The notes: generated by a model not told the origin, from the sequence alone. A DNA stretch of 64,000 bases from Christiangramia sediminis (GCF_020552705.1 NZ_JAJBZG010000005.1:620001-684000), one strand, 5' to 3'. Shown: positions 37,769-46,368, counted from the first letter of the stretch. Translations and numbers: made by a program.

Positions 37769-37923
37769 CAAATAAATGATTAGTAATTGATAATGGGACG
37801 TGGAAATTTGGGTAGGGTCAAATTTCCAAAATGTTTTGTTGGGGTAGAACAATATATGTCCAATTCCAATATGAGTCATAATATTTGATATAAAGCCTTT
37901 AGAGTATTTCTGAAGGCTTTTTT
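37769..37923 (+). ncRNA. Candidate small structured RNA (or 31-codon peptide mRNA)
   Basis: The transcription start is estimated from the near-consensus box at 37755-37762. Hairpin 1 (37801-37828) has the perfect arms TGGAAATTTG and CAAATTTCCA around the loop GGTAGGGT. Hairpin 2 (about 37837-37854) has arms TTGTT/AACAA around GGGGTAG. The transcript ends in a terminator. The same span encodes an open frame of 31 codons (ATG 37793 to TGA 37886-37888) whose stop lies four bases before the terminator stem, so a small peptide is the alternative. The G-rich loops look suited to pairing or protein binding. Inference only. Confidence 0.45.
37892..37923 (+). terminator. Terminator of RNA candidate
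   Basis: AAAGCCTTTAGA and TCTGAAGGCTTT form a stem with one mismatch, followed by a run of T to 37923. Confidence 0.75.
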
Positions 37924-38016
37924 ATTGGTATTTTCTTCCAATGAAATTTCAAAATCTACTCAAGATTCTTTAAAATTTCAATAATTCTTATATTTACTTT
38001 CCCAAGTTTAAACCTT

Positions 38017-38829
38017 ATGCAAAAGGGTCTCAGGAAGATCTCAGATTACTGGAAAGAGATTTATTCCCGCCAGGTGAAAGATTATCGTCCTTTTGAAATC
38101 TCTGATGATTTTAAAAGGTATGCCTCCATGTTCGCAGTGGGGAACTCCTATTTATACATTGTGAATCTTCATAATTTTGAACTGGAATACGTTTCAGAAT
38201 CTGTCGAACAATTTTTGGGAAAGGATGCCGGGGAGGTACATCTTAAAGATCTTATGAAGACAGTACTCCCGGAAGAAATTGAGAACATCCATCTTAAAAG
38301 TAAGCTTATCAGTGATTTTTATACTGCTTATCTGGAAAAAGAAGAAGTACTGGCCTATAAAAATATGTTTTCCTATCGCATGAAAGATGCCCGCGGAAAG
38401 ATAAGAACCATGCTCTATCAGGCAATTCCGCTAAGCGTGTTGGAGAATGGCACGCCCGAGCATGTGCTTTGTATACAAACCGATGTTTCGCATCTTAAGA
38501 TCACCAGCACCTCTACTGTTTCTTTTATTAATATGGACGGTGGCAAATGTTACTTCAACGTAGATATCTCTAAAGGCAAATTTGATCCCCAGGCCTGTGA
38601 AGGAGATAAAAAAGATATTTCAAAGCTTTTTTCTGAAAGGGAAAAAGAGATCGTGATCAAATTATCCAGAGGATTAAATGCGGAACAGATCGCGGACGAA
38701 CTGAATCTTTCCCATCATACTATTAAAACTCACAGACGGAATATTTTACAAAAAAGCGGTTGTACAAATACTACCGAATTAGTTGCAAAATGTCTTACCA
38801 ATGGCATCATCTCTCCAGGACTTAATTAA
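38017..38829 (+). CDS. LuxR-type HTH regulator with N-terminal sensor-like domain (paralog 1)
   Basis: 270 residues. The N-terminal ~185 residues look PAS-like (NSYLYIVNLHNFELEYVSES, then LYQAIPLSV and CIQTDVSHLK), though the fold is inferred. The C-terminal GerE/LuxR helix-turn-helix (about 205-262) reads LFSEREKEIVIKLSRGLNAEQIADELNLSHHTIKTHRRNIL. No transmembrane segment or receiver Asp pattern was seen. A second copy of the same length and layout is at 43620. It lies next to the histidine kinase/response regulator unit and downstream of the RNA candidate's terminator. The signal is unknown. Confidence 0.8.
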   Translation: MQKGLRKISDYWKEIYSRQVKDYRPFEISDDFKRYASMFAVGNSYLYIVNLHNFELEYVSESVEQFLGKDAGEVHLKDLMKTVLPEEIENIHLKSKLISDFYTAYLEKEEVLAYKNMFSYRMKDARGKIRTMLYQAIPLSVLENGTPEHVLCIQTDVSHLKITSTSTVSFINMDGGKCYFNVDISKGKFDPQACEGDKKDISKLFSEREKEIVIKLSRGLNAEQIADELNLSHHTIKTHRRNILQKSGCTNTTELVAKCLTNGIISPGLN

Positions 38830-38838
38830 TAAGACTAT

Positions 38839-38860
38839 AAATACCCTTTAATGGGTATTT
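38839..38860. promoter_or_regulatory. Operator-like palindrome, copy B
   Basis: AAATACCC - TTTAAT - GGGTATTT is a perfect inverted repeat ten bases after the stop of the first regulator and upstream of the 39027 unit. Inner heptamers TACCCTT and ATGGGTA with a 2-base gap resemble the 7-2-7 arrangement known for NarL sites. Confidence 0.7.
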
Positions 38861-39026
38861 CATCAAGGAGCTTTGAATAGTAATTTTACCAATACGGTTC
38901 AAGTGAAAATTAGAAAAATTGAATCCCTTAAATTCTATTAATCAGGTATTCAACATTTGATTAATATTTTTTTTCGAAATTAGAACTCAGATTTAAAATT
39001 CCAACTAACCAATTAAAATTATTCTA

Positions 39027-39404
39027 ATGACTAAAGAATATGTTAACTCTCAATTTGAAGTTGAAAGTAAAAAACTTCAATTCAAATCAAATTCAGGAAA
39101 ATTAACTGAAGTACATTTTAAAATAAAATTTCCAGAAAAATTTGAAGTTTTAAATGCTGAATTTACAGATGATGACCATATAGTGATTAAATTCAAAGGG
39201 ACTGATGGCTGCACACTGGCAGAAAATCTTGTCAATTCTAAGTCTTCAACAACAAAAAAAGTGGAGGTCGAACTTGGTGATAGGTCAGGAATTCCAGGAA
39301 GTATCAAAATTGAATATATACTGGCTGAAGTAAGTGATTCCTGTAAACCGAATTTTGTTCCTGAAACTGCTGGCGGAGGAATTTTAGTAGGAACCGGAGG
39401 TTAA
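39027..39404 (+). CDS. Unknown 125-residue protein, first gene of kinase operon
   Basis: 125 residues with no signal peptide and no transmembrane segment. It has a beta-rich pattern (LTEVHFKIKFPEKFEVLNAEF, HIVIKFKGTDGC), two Cys, and a Gly-rich C-terminus (ETAGGGILVGTGG). It is not recognised. The histidine kinase starts one base after its stop, so the two are certainly co-transcribed. It may be a signal-binding or scaffold partner of the kinase; this is inference from position. Confidence 0.6.
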   Translation: MTKEYVNSQFEVESKKLQFKSNSGKLTEVHFKIKFPEKFEVLNAEFTDDDHIVIKFKGTDGCTLAENLVNSKSSTTKKVEVELGDRSGIPGSIKIEYILAEVSDSCKPNFVPETAGGGILVGTGG

Positions 39405-39405
39405 A

Positions 39406-41175
39406 TTGCAACATAAGCTATTCCATAAGATCATACTGGCGGCAAGTTTTTTACTTGCTGCCATTACCTATTCCCAAAACTCAAAATTTCCGAAAATTGA
39501 TAGTCTTATCAAGATTCGAGAGACTAACCCGGCGACAATTCTTCTGGCTGAAATAGATTCGGCAAGATTAAAACCCAGCTATAAAGCCGAATATTATTTT
39601 CTACTTGCCCGCCTGGAAGGACTCAAAAACCAGGCAGATGATAGTTTTGAGAATTTTATGATCGCAAAACGAAAATATAAAGATCTGGATAGCCTGGAGA
39701 AAGTTGCAAGTATCAACCTTCAGATCATTCCCCTACTCACTTCAAGTAAGAATAAGGACCTTGATCCCCAGCCCTTTATGAAGGAATACCTTGATTATGC
39801 ACGGGAAAAAAATGATCCCGAATTACTGGCTAAAGCTTACATGCAATTGGGAAGTATCTTCATTAATTCTGATATTCAGAAAACCATTGAATATTTCAAT
39901 AAAGCCATTCAGGAGAACAAAAAAACCGGTGATTCTTTAATGAATGCAAAGATCCATCATAACCTGGGGGTGGCTTACGGTGAGAAAACAGAAAAGAAGG
40001 ATTCTGCCATCTATCATTATGAGATCGCTTTGGAAGAATATGAGAAGAGAGGACTTACAGATTATATTTCTTATATCTACAATAACAAAGCTTCTGTCCT
40101 CAAACAGTTGAAGCAATATGATTCTGCAATTGCCTACTACAAAAAGGCGGAGGCTATCGCGCCAAAGGAGTATGAAAAAGAAAATAAACGCTTGCTATAT
40201 AAACATATGGCAGATGCTTATGAACAAAAAGGAGATTTTCCCAATGCCTACAGGTATCTGAAATTAGAAAAGACCTACCAGGACAGTATTCAGCAAAGTG
40301 AGCAAAATAGTGCAATGCTGGATATTCAGACTAAATACGAGGTGGAGAAGAAAGAAAATGAAAATCTAAGGCTGAGACAAAATAGAATATGGTTGCTAGC
40401 CGCAGTGGGAGCTTTGATACTGGTGCTCATTATTGGTTTTCTCTCTTATAAGAACCTGAAATCAAAAAAGAAGATCACAGAAAAAGAGTATGAAGTTCAG
40501 AAACAAAAACTGGATTCGGTTTTAAAACAACAGGAATTAGCGGGTATAGATGCAATGATAGAGGGTCAGGAGAAAGAGCGACAGCGTATTGCCAACGATC
40601 TCCATGATAACCTGGGTGGTTTACTGGCGACCTTAAAACTGCATTTTCAGAACCTGAAAGTAAGAAAAGACCGTTTAAAGGAAGAGGAAGACCGACTTTT
40701 GAAACAAACAGATGATCTTATAGATGAAGCCTATCAGCAGGTAAGAAGTATTGCGCATGCAAAAAATGCCGGAGTGAATGCTCAGGAAGGCTTATTACCC
40801 GCCGTAAAGAATTTTGCCAGTAAAGTTTCAGCTTCAAATAAATTAGTCATAGAAGTAGAAGATACGGATATGGATGATAGGCTGGAAAATTCTATGGAAA
40901 TTATGATCTTCAGGATCATCCAGGAGCTTATTACCAACGTTATCAAACATGCTGATGCTTCAGAGGCAACCATTCACCTCACTCATTACGGGGATGCGAT
41001 CAATATTCTTGTAGAAGATGATGGAAGAGGTTTCGCCTGGGAGGAAGTAAAACCTAAAGAGGGAATGGGTATCTATTCCATTCAAAAACGGGTGGAACAT
41101 TTTGGAGGAACGGTAGATTTTGAAAGTGTTCCCGGCAAGGGAACTTCTGTAGTCATAAATATGCCATTATCATGA
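39406..41175 (+). CDS. TPR-sensor histidine kinase (HisKA_3-type)
   Basis: 589 residues from a TTG start, the only start preserving the signal peptide (to about AITYSQ, residue 24). Tetratricopeptide repeats (about 60-300) sit in the presumed periplasmic part. They are followed by one membrane segment (about 327-347), a short coiled coil, the dimerisation/phosphoacceptor helix ERQRIANDLHDNLGG with His400, and an HATPase_c domain (NVIKHADASEATIHL, DDGRGFAW). This is the family that pairs with NarL-type response regulators. The regulator follows with a four-base overlap. Confidence 0.92.
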   Translation: MQHKLFHKIILAASFLLAAITYSQNSKFPKIDSLIKIRETNPATILLAEIDSARLKPSYKAEYYFLLARLEGLKNQADDSFENFMIAKRKYKDLDSLEKVASINLQIIPLLTSSKNKDLDPQPFMKEYLDYAREKNDPELLAKAYMQLGSIFINSDIQKTIEYFNKAIQENKKTGDSLMNAKIHHNLGVAYGEKTEKKDSAIYHYEIALEEYEKRGLTDYISYIYNNKASVLKQLKQYDSAIAYYKKAEAIAPKEYEKENKRLLYKHMADAYEQKGDFPNAYRYLKLEKTYQDSIQQSEQNSAMLDIQTKYEVEKKENENLRLRQNRIWLLAAVGALILVLIIGFLSYKNLKSKKKITEKEYEVQKQKLDSVLKQQELAGIDAMIEGQEKERQRIANDLHDNLGGLLATLKLHFQNLKVRKDRLKEEEDRLLKQTDDLIDEAYQQVRSIAHAKNAGVNAQEGLLPAVKNFASKVSASNKLVIEVEDTDMDDRLENSMEIMIFRIIQELITNVIKHADASEATIHLTHYGDAINILVEDDGRGFAWEEVKPKEGMGIYSIQKRVEHFGGTVDFESVPGKGTSVVINMPLS

Positions 41176-41789
41176 TTAGATTAGTTATTGCTGAAGACCA
41201 TATCGCCCTGATCGATGGAATTAAAGTATTCTTTGAATATGAAGAAGATATTGAGTTCTTAGGCTTCGCCGGAAATGGCCGGGAATTGATGGATCTGGTG
41301 GAAAGAAAAAGACCAAACCTGGTAATCACCGATATTAGAATGCCGGTTATGGATGGGATTCAGGCTACCAAAAATATATTAAAGCAGAACCCAGAGATCA
41401 AAGTGATCGCTTTTACCATGTTTGATCAGGATAATGCCGTGCAACAAATGCTGGATGCCGGGGCCAGAGGATATATTCTGAAAAATGCGAGTCTTAAAGA
41501 TTTGCTTTTTGCTATTAGAAAAGTGCATTCAGGAGAAGTTTATTATGATCCTAATATAAATGTCGAGTCAAAAGAGAATTCAGCTAAAAGAAAATCGGTT
41601 CTTACTAAGCGCCAGCGGGAGATCTTAAAACTGGTGGGACTGGGGAAAACCAATCAGGAAATTGCCGATGCGCTGTTTATTGGAAAAACTACCGTGGAGA
41701 CCCACCGCAAGAATATGATAAAAAAGTTGAATCTTCAGGGAGCAGGCGAGTTACTTAGGTATGCTTTAGATCGCAAATACGATTTCTAA
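41172..41789 (+). CDS. NarL/FixJ-type response regulator
   Basis: 205 residues. The receiver domain has acidic pair Glu8-Asp9, phosphoacceptor Asp54 (VITDIRMP) and Lys near 104. The C-terminal LuxR helix-turn-helix (about 138-200) reads LTKRQREILKLVGLGKTNQEIADALFIGKTTVETHRKNMI. It overlaps the kinase gene by four bases (ATGA), so the pair acts together. It is a natural candidate to bind the four TACCC-type palindromes in this region, but this is inferred from the 7-2-7 resemblance only. Confidence 0.93.
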   Translation: MIRLVIAEDHIALIDGIKVFFEYEEDIEFLGFAGNGRELMDLVERKRPNLVITDIRMPVMDGIQATKNILKQNPEIKVIAFTMFDQDNAVQQMLDAGARGYILKNASLKDLLFAIRKVHSGEVYYDPNINVESKENSAKRKSVLTKRQREILKLVGLGKTNQEIADALFIGKTTVETHRKNMIKKLNLQGAGELLRYALDRKYDF

Positions 41790-41807
41790 TAATTATTAGA
41801 ACTTAAA

Positions 41808-41829
41808 AATTACCCTTTTATGGGTATTT
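41808..41829. promoter_or_regulatory. Operator-like palindrome, copy C
   Basis: AATTACCC - TTTTAT - GGGTATTT has one mismatch in the arms. It lies 18 bases after the response regulator stop and 124 bases before the lipoprotein start. Confidence 0.6.
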
Positions 41830-41953
41830 ACAGGAATCAATTTAGGTTCTATTTTTATCATCAATTAAAAGCAGTAAGAATTTTTTGGTGCTTTTTCCGA
41901 AAATCATTTTTTGTTTTATCAATACCTCCCTACAGGTTCTAAATCTCTATTTC

Positions 41954-43492
41954 ATGAAAACCTGGAAAAATTTAATGTTAATCTTTTTATTGTTCGGTCT
42001 TTTTAGTTGCTCAGAAGACGATCTTGTTGACAGGGGTGATGATGGGCCAGATCCTGGACCTGATCCTGTGGCAGAAACGCAAACTGGAGTCTTTAGAGAC
42101 TCTGAAGTTGCCGGCTTAAATTATGAAACTGAAACTAAAAGCGGAGTCACAGATGCTGAAGGTAAATTTGAATACCTGGAAGGTGAGACCGTAACCTTTT
42201 CTTTGGGAGATATTATTCTTGGCAGTGGTCCTGCAAGTGAAGATATGACCCCAATATCTATTGTTTCTACTGAAAATGCTACAGTGGAGATTCCAGAAGT
42301 CAAAAATATCGCCGCTTTTTTGCAAAGCCTGGATTCTGATAATGACCCCAGCAACGGGATAAGTATTAGTGAAGAAACTGCTGCCGCTATAACTATAGAT
42401 GCGATAGATTTTACCCAGCCAATTGAACGTATTCTTGGTGAGATCGTAGCTGAAGTTAATTTAGCAACAGGTTCAGAACTTGAAGTGGTTTACCCGGAAG
42501 AGGCAGCAGTACATTTAGCTGAAACCACCGGGGATACTTACGATCCCGGAGTGGATGTCTTTAAAAAATTCATTCCCACACTGGAAAGCTGGAAACCATA
42601 TCCGCCAACCAGTGTGTATTGGATCCATGAAACAAATGCAGAGGGTGAGCTTATAAACTCCACTCTCTATGAGAAATATCCAGAAAGAATCCTATATAAG
42701 ATAGACTATACAGAATTATTGGAAAGTAATTTACCTGCCAGTTATGTGCAAACTTATTATAATTATGGAGAGCCAGGAAATAAGGTGAGCGTTCAGGTTA
42801 ATTATAATGAAGACCATACTGTGGCTGGTTTTTATAGAAATAATGCCGATGGGTCTTTTAATCAGAATTTAAAATTTGTTCTGGAGGATAATAACCGGGT
42901 TTCAGAAGGATTATTCTATAGTGAAAACGATGAATTCTGGTATAGACAGGTCTATGAGAAATTTGCAAATGGGAATACCAAAGTAAATACAAGATATACT
43001 TCAGAAAGTGGTTATGATGATTCGGCCGTTCAAAGAAGAAATGAATATACATATACTGAATTTGGAGATATAGCAAGTGAAACCATAGATTCTAAAACAG
43101 ATAATTTTGAAACTTACACATGGTATTATGCGTATACGAATGAAAAAACACTGGAGTCTAAAAAAAGTGAATCTGTCGCTCTTAATGGAAGAAACCAGAC
43201 CTGGGATATTTTTTATGATTCTAGCGAGAGAATAGAAAGGCAGGTAATTTCAGCAGGTGATTTTGTAAGTGATTACGTAGAATTCTATCCTAATGGCGAT
43301 CCCAAAAGAGCAGAAACTTATTATCAGGGATTTTTATATGAAATTGTAGAATGGGCAGAGGACGGAACCTCAGTTTGGAAAACAATTAATGAAGAAGACG
43401 GCTCTTATAAAATTGAATATAAAGATGAAAATGAGAATATACTAAAGACAGAATATTACGATTCTGATGGAAATCTGATTTCTACTGAATAG
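41954..43492 (+). CDS. Lipoprotein of unknown function
   Basis: 512 residues from ATG 41954, chosen because it gives a clean signal peptide with lipobox Cys19 (LFSC). The frame is open 23 codons further upstream without signal features. An acidic Asp/Pro linker (DDGPDPGPDPVAE) is followed by an Ig-like or carboxypeptidase-regulatory-type domain (about 45-150; TDAEGKFEYLEGETVTFSLGD). The C-terminal ~250 residues are a series of short YxF/WxY-rich strands resembling toxin/RHS-like or MORN-like repeats (FYPNGDPKRAETYY, YYDSDGNLIST). The function is not recognised. It is downstream of palindrome C and probably surface-exposed. Confidence 0.7.
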   Translation: MKTWKNLMLIFLLFGLFSCSEDDLVDRGDDGPDPGPDPVAETQTGVFRDSEVAGLNYETETKSGVTDAEGKFEYLEGETVTFSLGDIILGSGPASEDMTPISIVSTENATVEIPEVKNIAAFLQSLDSDNDPSNGISISEETAAAITIDAIDFTQPIERILGEIVAEVNLATGSELEVVYPEEAAVHLAETTGDTYDPGVDVFKKFIPTLESWKPYPPTSVYWIHETNAEGELINSTLYEKYPERILYKIDYTELLESNLPASYVQTYYNYGEPGNKVSVQVNYNEDHTVAGFYRNNADGSFNQNLKFVLEDNNRVSEGLFYSENDEFWYRQVYEKFANGNTKVNTRYTSESGYDDSAVQRRNEYTYTEFGDIASETIDSKTDNFETYTWYYAYTNEKTLESKKSESVALNGRNQTWDIFYDSSERIERQVISAGDFVSDYVEFYPNGDPKRAETYYQGFLYEIVEWAEDGTSVWKTINEEDGSYKIEYKDENENILKTEYYDSDGNLISTE

Positions 43493-43513
43493 TAACATTT
43501 TTACTAGCCTGAT

Positions 43514-43540
43514 AAAAGCGGTCAATTGACCGCTTTTTTT
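43514..43540 (+). terminator. Terminator after the lipoprotein gene
   Basis: A perfect 12-bp stem, AAAAGCGGTCAA and TTGACCGCTTTT, with a T run to 43540. Confidence 0.85.
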
Positions 43541-43558
43541 ATTTGATTGAAACTGAAA

Positions 43559-43580
43559 AAATACCCTAAAAGAGGTATTT
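43559..43580. promoter_or_regulatory. Operator-like palindrome, copy D
   Basis: AAATACCC - TAAAAG - AGGTATTT has one mismatch. It lies 39 bases before the start of the second regulator, so it would overlap that gene's promoter. Confidence 0.65.
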
Positions 43581-43619
43581 TTTATATATTGTAGTGAATC
43601 TAATAAGCTATAGCTTTTT

Positions 43620-44432
43620 ATGAATCAGGAATTTAATAAGATTTCGAAATACTGGAAAAGGGAATATTCTGAAAAGTTTTCTGAATATAATTCCTATCAG
43701 GCTTCTAAAGAATTTAAACAGATCGCAGCGCTTTTCGCACCCGGAAATTCCTATTACTATATTTTGAATATGCATAATCTGGAGCTCGATCATGTTTCAG
43801 ATTCAGTAAAGTTATTTGCGGGTAAGACTGCTTCAGAAGTTACTATGCAGGATCTCCTTAAACTGGCTTTACCCGGTGAAATTGAAAATATTCAGCAAAA
43901 GGAAAACGTGATAAAAGATTTCTACCTGCGCTTTTTAAAGCCCGACCAGATTTTAGATTATAAGGTGATGTACTCTTATCAAATGCAGAATCCAAAAGGG
44001 AAGATTATAACTATTCTTCACCAGGCAACGGCACTTACGCTGAATGAAAATGGTTTTTTTGAACATGTGTTCAGTGTGCATTCAGATATCTCCCATTTAA
44101 AAGTTACGAGCAGCAGGGACATTTCTTTTATAAATATGAAAGGAGGAAAATCATATTATAATATCAACCCTGAACACCAAAAGTTTGATCCATCCTATGC
44201 CGATTATCAGGAGGAAGAGCTTTCTGAACTTTTTTCAGAAAGAGAGGTGCAGGTTATTAATGAATTAGCCGGAGGATTAAATGCTGAAAATATTGCTGAA
44301 AAATTGAATCTCTCCCCGCATACCGTGAAGACACATCGAAAGAATATTCTTCATAAAAGCGGTTGTAGTAATACTGCGCAATTAATAGCAAAATGTCTTA
44401 CGGGTGGAGTTATTTCTGCGGGTTTGAATTGA
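43620..44432 (+). CDS. LuxR-type HTH regulator with N-terminal sensor-like domain (paralog 2)
   Basis: 270 residues, the same length as and clearly homologous to the gene at 38017. Shared blocks include ISKYWKREYSEK/ISDYWKEIYSRQ, AVGNSY/APGNSY, NLHNFELEYVS/NMHNLELDHVS, HQATALTL/YQAIPLSV and FINM-GGK. The C-terminal HTH reads LFSEREVQVINELAGGLNAENIAEKLNLSPHTVKTHRKNIL. It is preceded at 39 bases by palindrome D, which would allow autoregulation or control by the response regulator. It is probably a tandem-duplication product with the lipoprotein and kinase genes between the copies. Confidence 0.8.
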   Translation: MNQEFNKISKYWKREYSEKFSEYNSYQASKEFKQIAALFAPGNSYYYILNMHNLELDHVSDSVKLFAGKTASEVTMQDLLKLALPGEIENIQQKENVIKDFYLRFLKPDQILDYKVMYSYQMQNPKGKIITILHQATALTLNENGFFEHVFSVHSDISHLKVTSSRDISFINMKGGKSYYNINPEHQKFDPSYADYQEEELSELFSEREVQVINELAGGLNAENIAEKLNLSPHTVKTHRKNILHKSGCSNTAQLIAKCLTGGVISAGLN

Positions 44433-44475
44433 AGTTTCTTTTGAGTATTTAAAATATGTTGAATTATTTTATTTA

Positions 44476-46179
44476 TCAATATCCACAGTCCGTTGAATAC
44501 TCCGTATTATCATTTTTCTTCCATCGATAGTTTAGAGGATCTGCATTGATTTCTTCCCAGTGTGTATCTGCAATCTGTATGCAATCCAGGTCTGGATTAT
44601 TTTCAGCATACATAGTGTAAAGTTTTGAACTGCGTGAAATATCAAGTTGAGAGAGACTATTATCTGAGATAAAGAGCTCTCTTAAGTTGACGTTCTCTAA
44701 TAAGTTTATATTTAATAGTGAGTTATTGGATATTGATAAGAATTCCAGTTTTGGACATTTGCTAACATCAATCTCGTGTAGATTATTATACCCCAGATTA
44801 ATTTCCCGAAGGTTTGGAAAGAATGAGAGATCTATGGATTCCAGTGGTTGATTGTCTATATTAAGATGCCAGAGGTTTTCGTTTCGGCTAAACTTCAATT
44901 CATTCAGGTTACCACCTTCTATTGTTAACATTTCTAATTCCTCATTTTGCGAGACATCCAAATTAGAAATTGTTGTAGCGTGAAGTTCTAGAATCTTTAA
45001 TTTCTCATTTCCAGAAAAATCTATAGTTTCTATCTTTCCGTATTCCAGGTAAAAACTTTGTAATTCAGCATTCTGATCTATATCGAGATGGGTCAATTCA
45101 GTAGAGCTCAGGTAAACACGCTCTAAAAAAGAATTAGTGGTAAGATCTATTTCTTTGATGGTAGAGGAATTCAGCGTGAAGTGTGTAAGAGAAACAAAAT
45201 CTTCCAAACCGGTGAGATCATTTACAGCATAATTTACAAAGCTCAAGGCTGTCAATCCGGAAATATTTTCAGTAAGAACATAATTGTCTATTATATTATC
45301 CAAACCTCGATCGATTAGCTCCTGCTCAAAAACATCATCCGGTATATAGGTTTTTGCTCCACATTCAGTTTTGGAAATTAAAATATCCAGTTCTTCCTGA
45401 GAGGCTGGTTGAAAAGTATGATAGGTTACGGAAGCATCTGAATTTTCTATTTTTCTTTCCAAATTACCATTAGAGTTTATAAGATAACTATGAATAGCAT
45501 TTCCGTTATTTTTTTGATGAATATATCTTAGGTATCCGGTATTGTTTTTAATAAGGATTAGTTCGCCGTCATTATATTTATTCGTTTCTGCAGAGAAACA
45601 GTCTTCAGAATTCCAGCCTACAAAATTTTGCAACCACGTACCATTATGGTGATCTACAAATTTTATAAAATAAGTATTATTATCAGCAGTCATTTTCCAT
45701 ACGCTGTCGTCATGACAATTCAAAAATGAATAACAATCTCCGCGCCTGTAATCGATTCTTCGGTTACAATGATATGCTGCAGCGCAAATACCATTTAATT
45801 CTATCTCAAAATACATGACACCGCTAGTGAAATTTACGTTGCCTATATTCCCTGCTTCACCAAGACTGATAGACTTTTCGCTGGTTACCGTATATTCCCC
45901 GGTAATTGTACCGCCAGTATAGGTAACGGTAAAAGTCCCATCAATATAAAATATTAAGGAAGAAACATAACACAGATCATCATCAACAGCCTGCCTATTA
46001 CTAGAATTAGCCTGGCCGTCGTCATCTTCAACTTCCCAAAGGCCAATTATTTTTTCTTCAAGTTCAAAAATTTCTTTAGAAATTTGTTTTGGTTCTTCTG
46101 AAGGATTGTCTTTTGAACAGGAAAAACATGTTATAAAAAGTGCGAAAGCGATGTAGGGAATTCTTGAGCATCGTCTCAT
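44476..46179 (-). CDS. Leucine-rich-repeat lipoprotein
   Basis: 567 residues with lipobox Cys21 (TCFSC). A lipocalin-like N-terminal part (about 35-165; IIGLWEVED, IDGTFTVTYTGGTITGEYTV) is followed by a spacer and about ten leucine-rich repeats (about 290-530; for example LEFLSISNNSLLNINLLENV). The C-terminal cap, NPDLDCIQIADTHWEEI, is common on Bacteroidota LRR proteins. It is presumably surface-exposed and involved in binding. It is a single gene, convergent with the second regulator. Confidence 0.85.
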   Translation of the reverse strand: MRRCSRIPYIAFALFITCFSCSKDNPSEEPKQISKEIFELEEKIIGLWEVEDDDGQANSSNRQAVDDDLCYVSSLIFYIDGTFTVTYTGGTITGEYTVTSEKSISLGEAGNIGNVNFTSGVMYFEIELNGICAAAYHCNRRIDYRRGDCYSFLNCHDDSVWKMTADNNTYFIKFVDHHNGTWLQNFVGWNSEDCFSAETNKYNDGELILIKNNTGYLRYIHQKNNGNAIHSYLINSNGNLERKIENSDASVTYHTFQPASQEELDILISKTECGAKTYIPDDVFEQELIDRGLDNIIDNYVLTENISGLTALSFVNYAVNDLTGLEDFVSLTHFTLNSSTIKEIDLTTNSFLERVYLSSTELTHLDIDQNAELQSFYLEYGKIETIDFSGNEKLKILELHATTISNLDVSQNEELEMLTIEGGNLNELKFSRNENLWHLNIDNQPLESIDLSFFPNLREINLGYNNLHEIDVSKCPKLEFLSISNNSLLNINLLENVNLRELFISDNSLSQLDISRSSKLYTMYAENNPDLDCIQIADTHWEEINADPLNYRWKKNDNTEYSTDCGY

Positions 46180-46360
46180 TTTCTTGTATGATTGGTGGTT
46201 ATGGCTTTTAAATTATGGAAAAAAACTGAAATTCAGTTATTTATGCATAAATAATAAAAAGATTCTATAAGAAAATACTCTTTGGAATGAGATGTAAATC
46301 CGGGTTCGCAAATTCTATGAGAAATTAGATGGAATTCATTTCTTAGAACCAAAAATTTTA

Positions 46361-46368
46361 TATTTTTG
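46361..46368 (+). promoter_or_regulatory. -7 box of tRNA-Leu
   Basis: TATTTTTG matches TAnnTTTG and ends ten bases before the tRNA, the same geometry as the tRNA-Arg promoter at 450-457. No clear TTG was found upstream. Confidence 0.45.

Larger units (their letters stand above)
37613..38016. other. 404-bp intergenic region with operator-like palindrome and RNA candidate
   Basis: It contains palindrome copy A (37713-37734), a possible promoter (TTG 37736-37738, TATCTTAG 37755-37762), two hairpins with G-rich loops, and a terminator at 37892-37923. Beyond the terminator nothing was recognised up to the regulator start. Confidence 0.6.
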
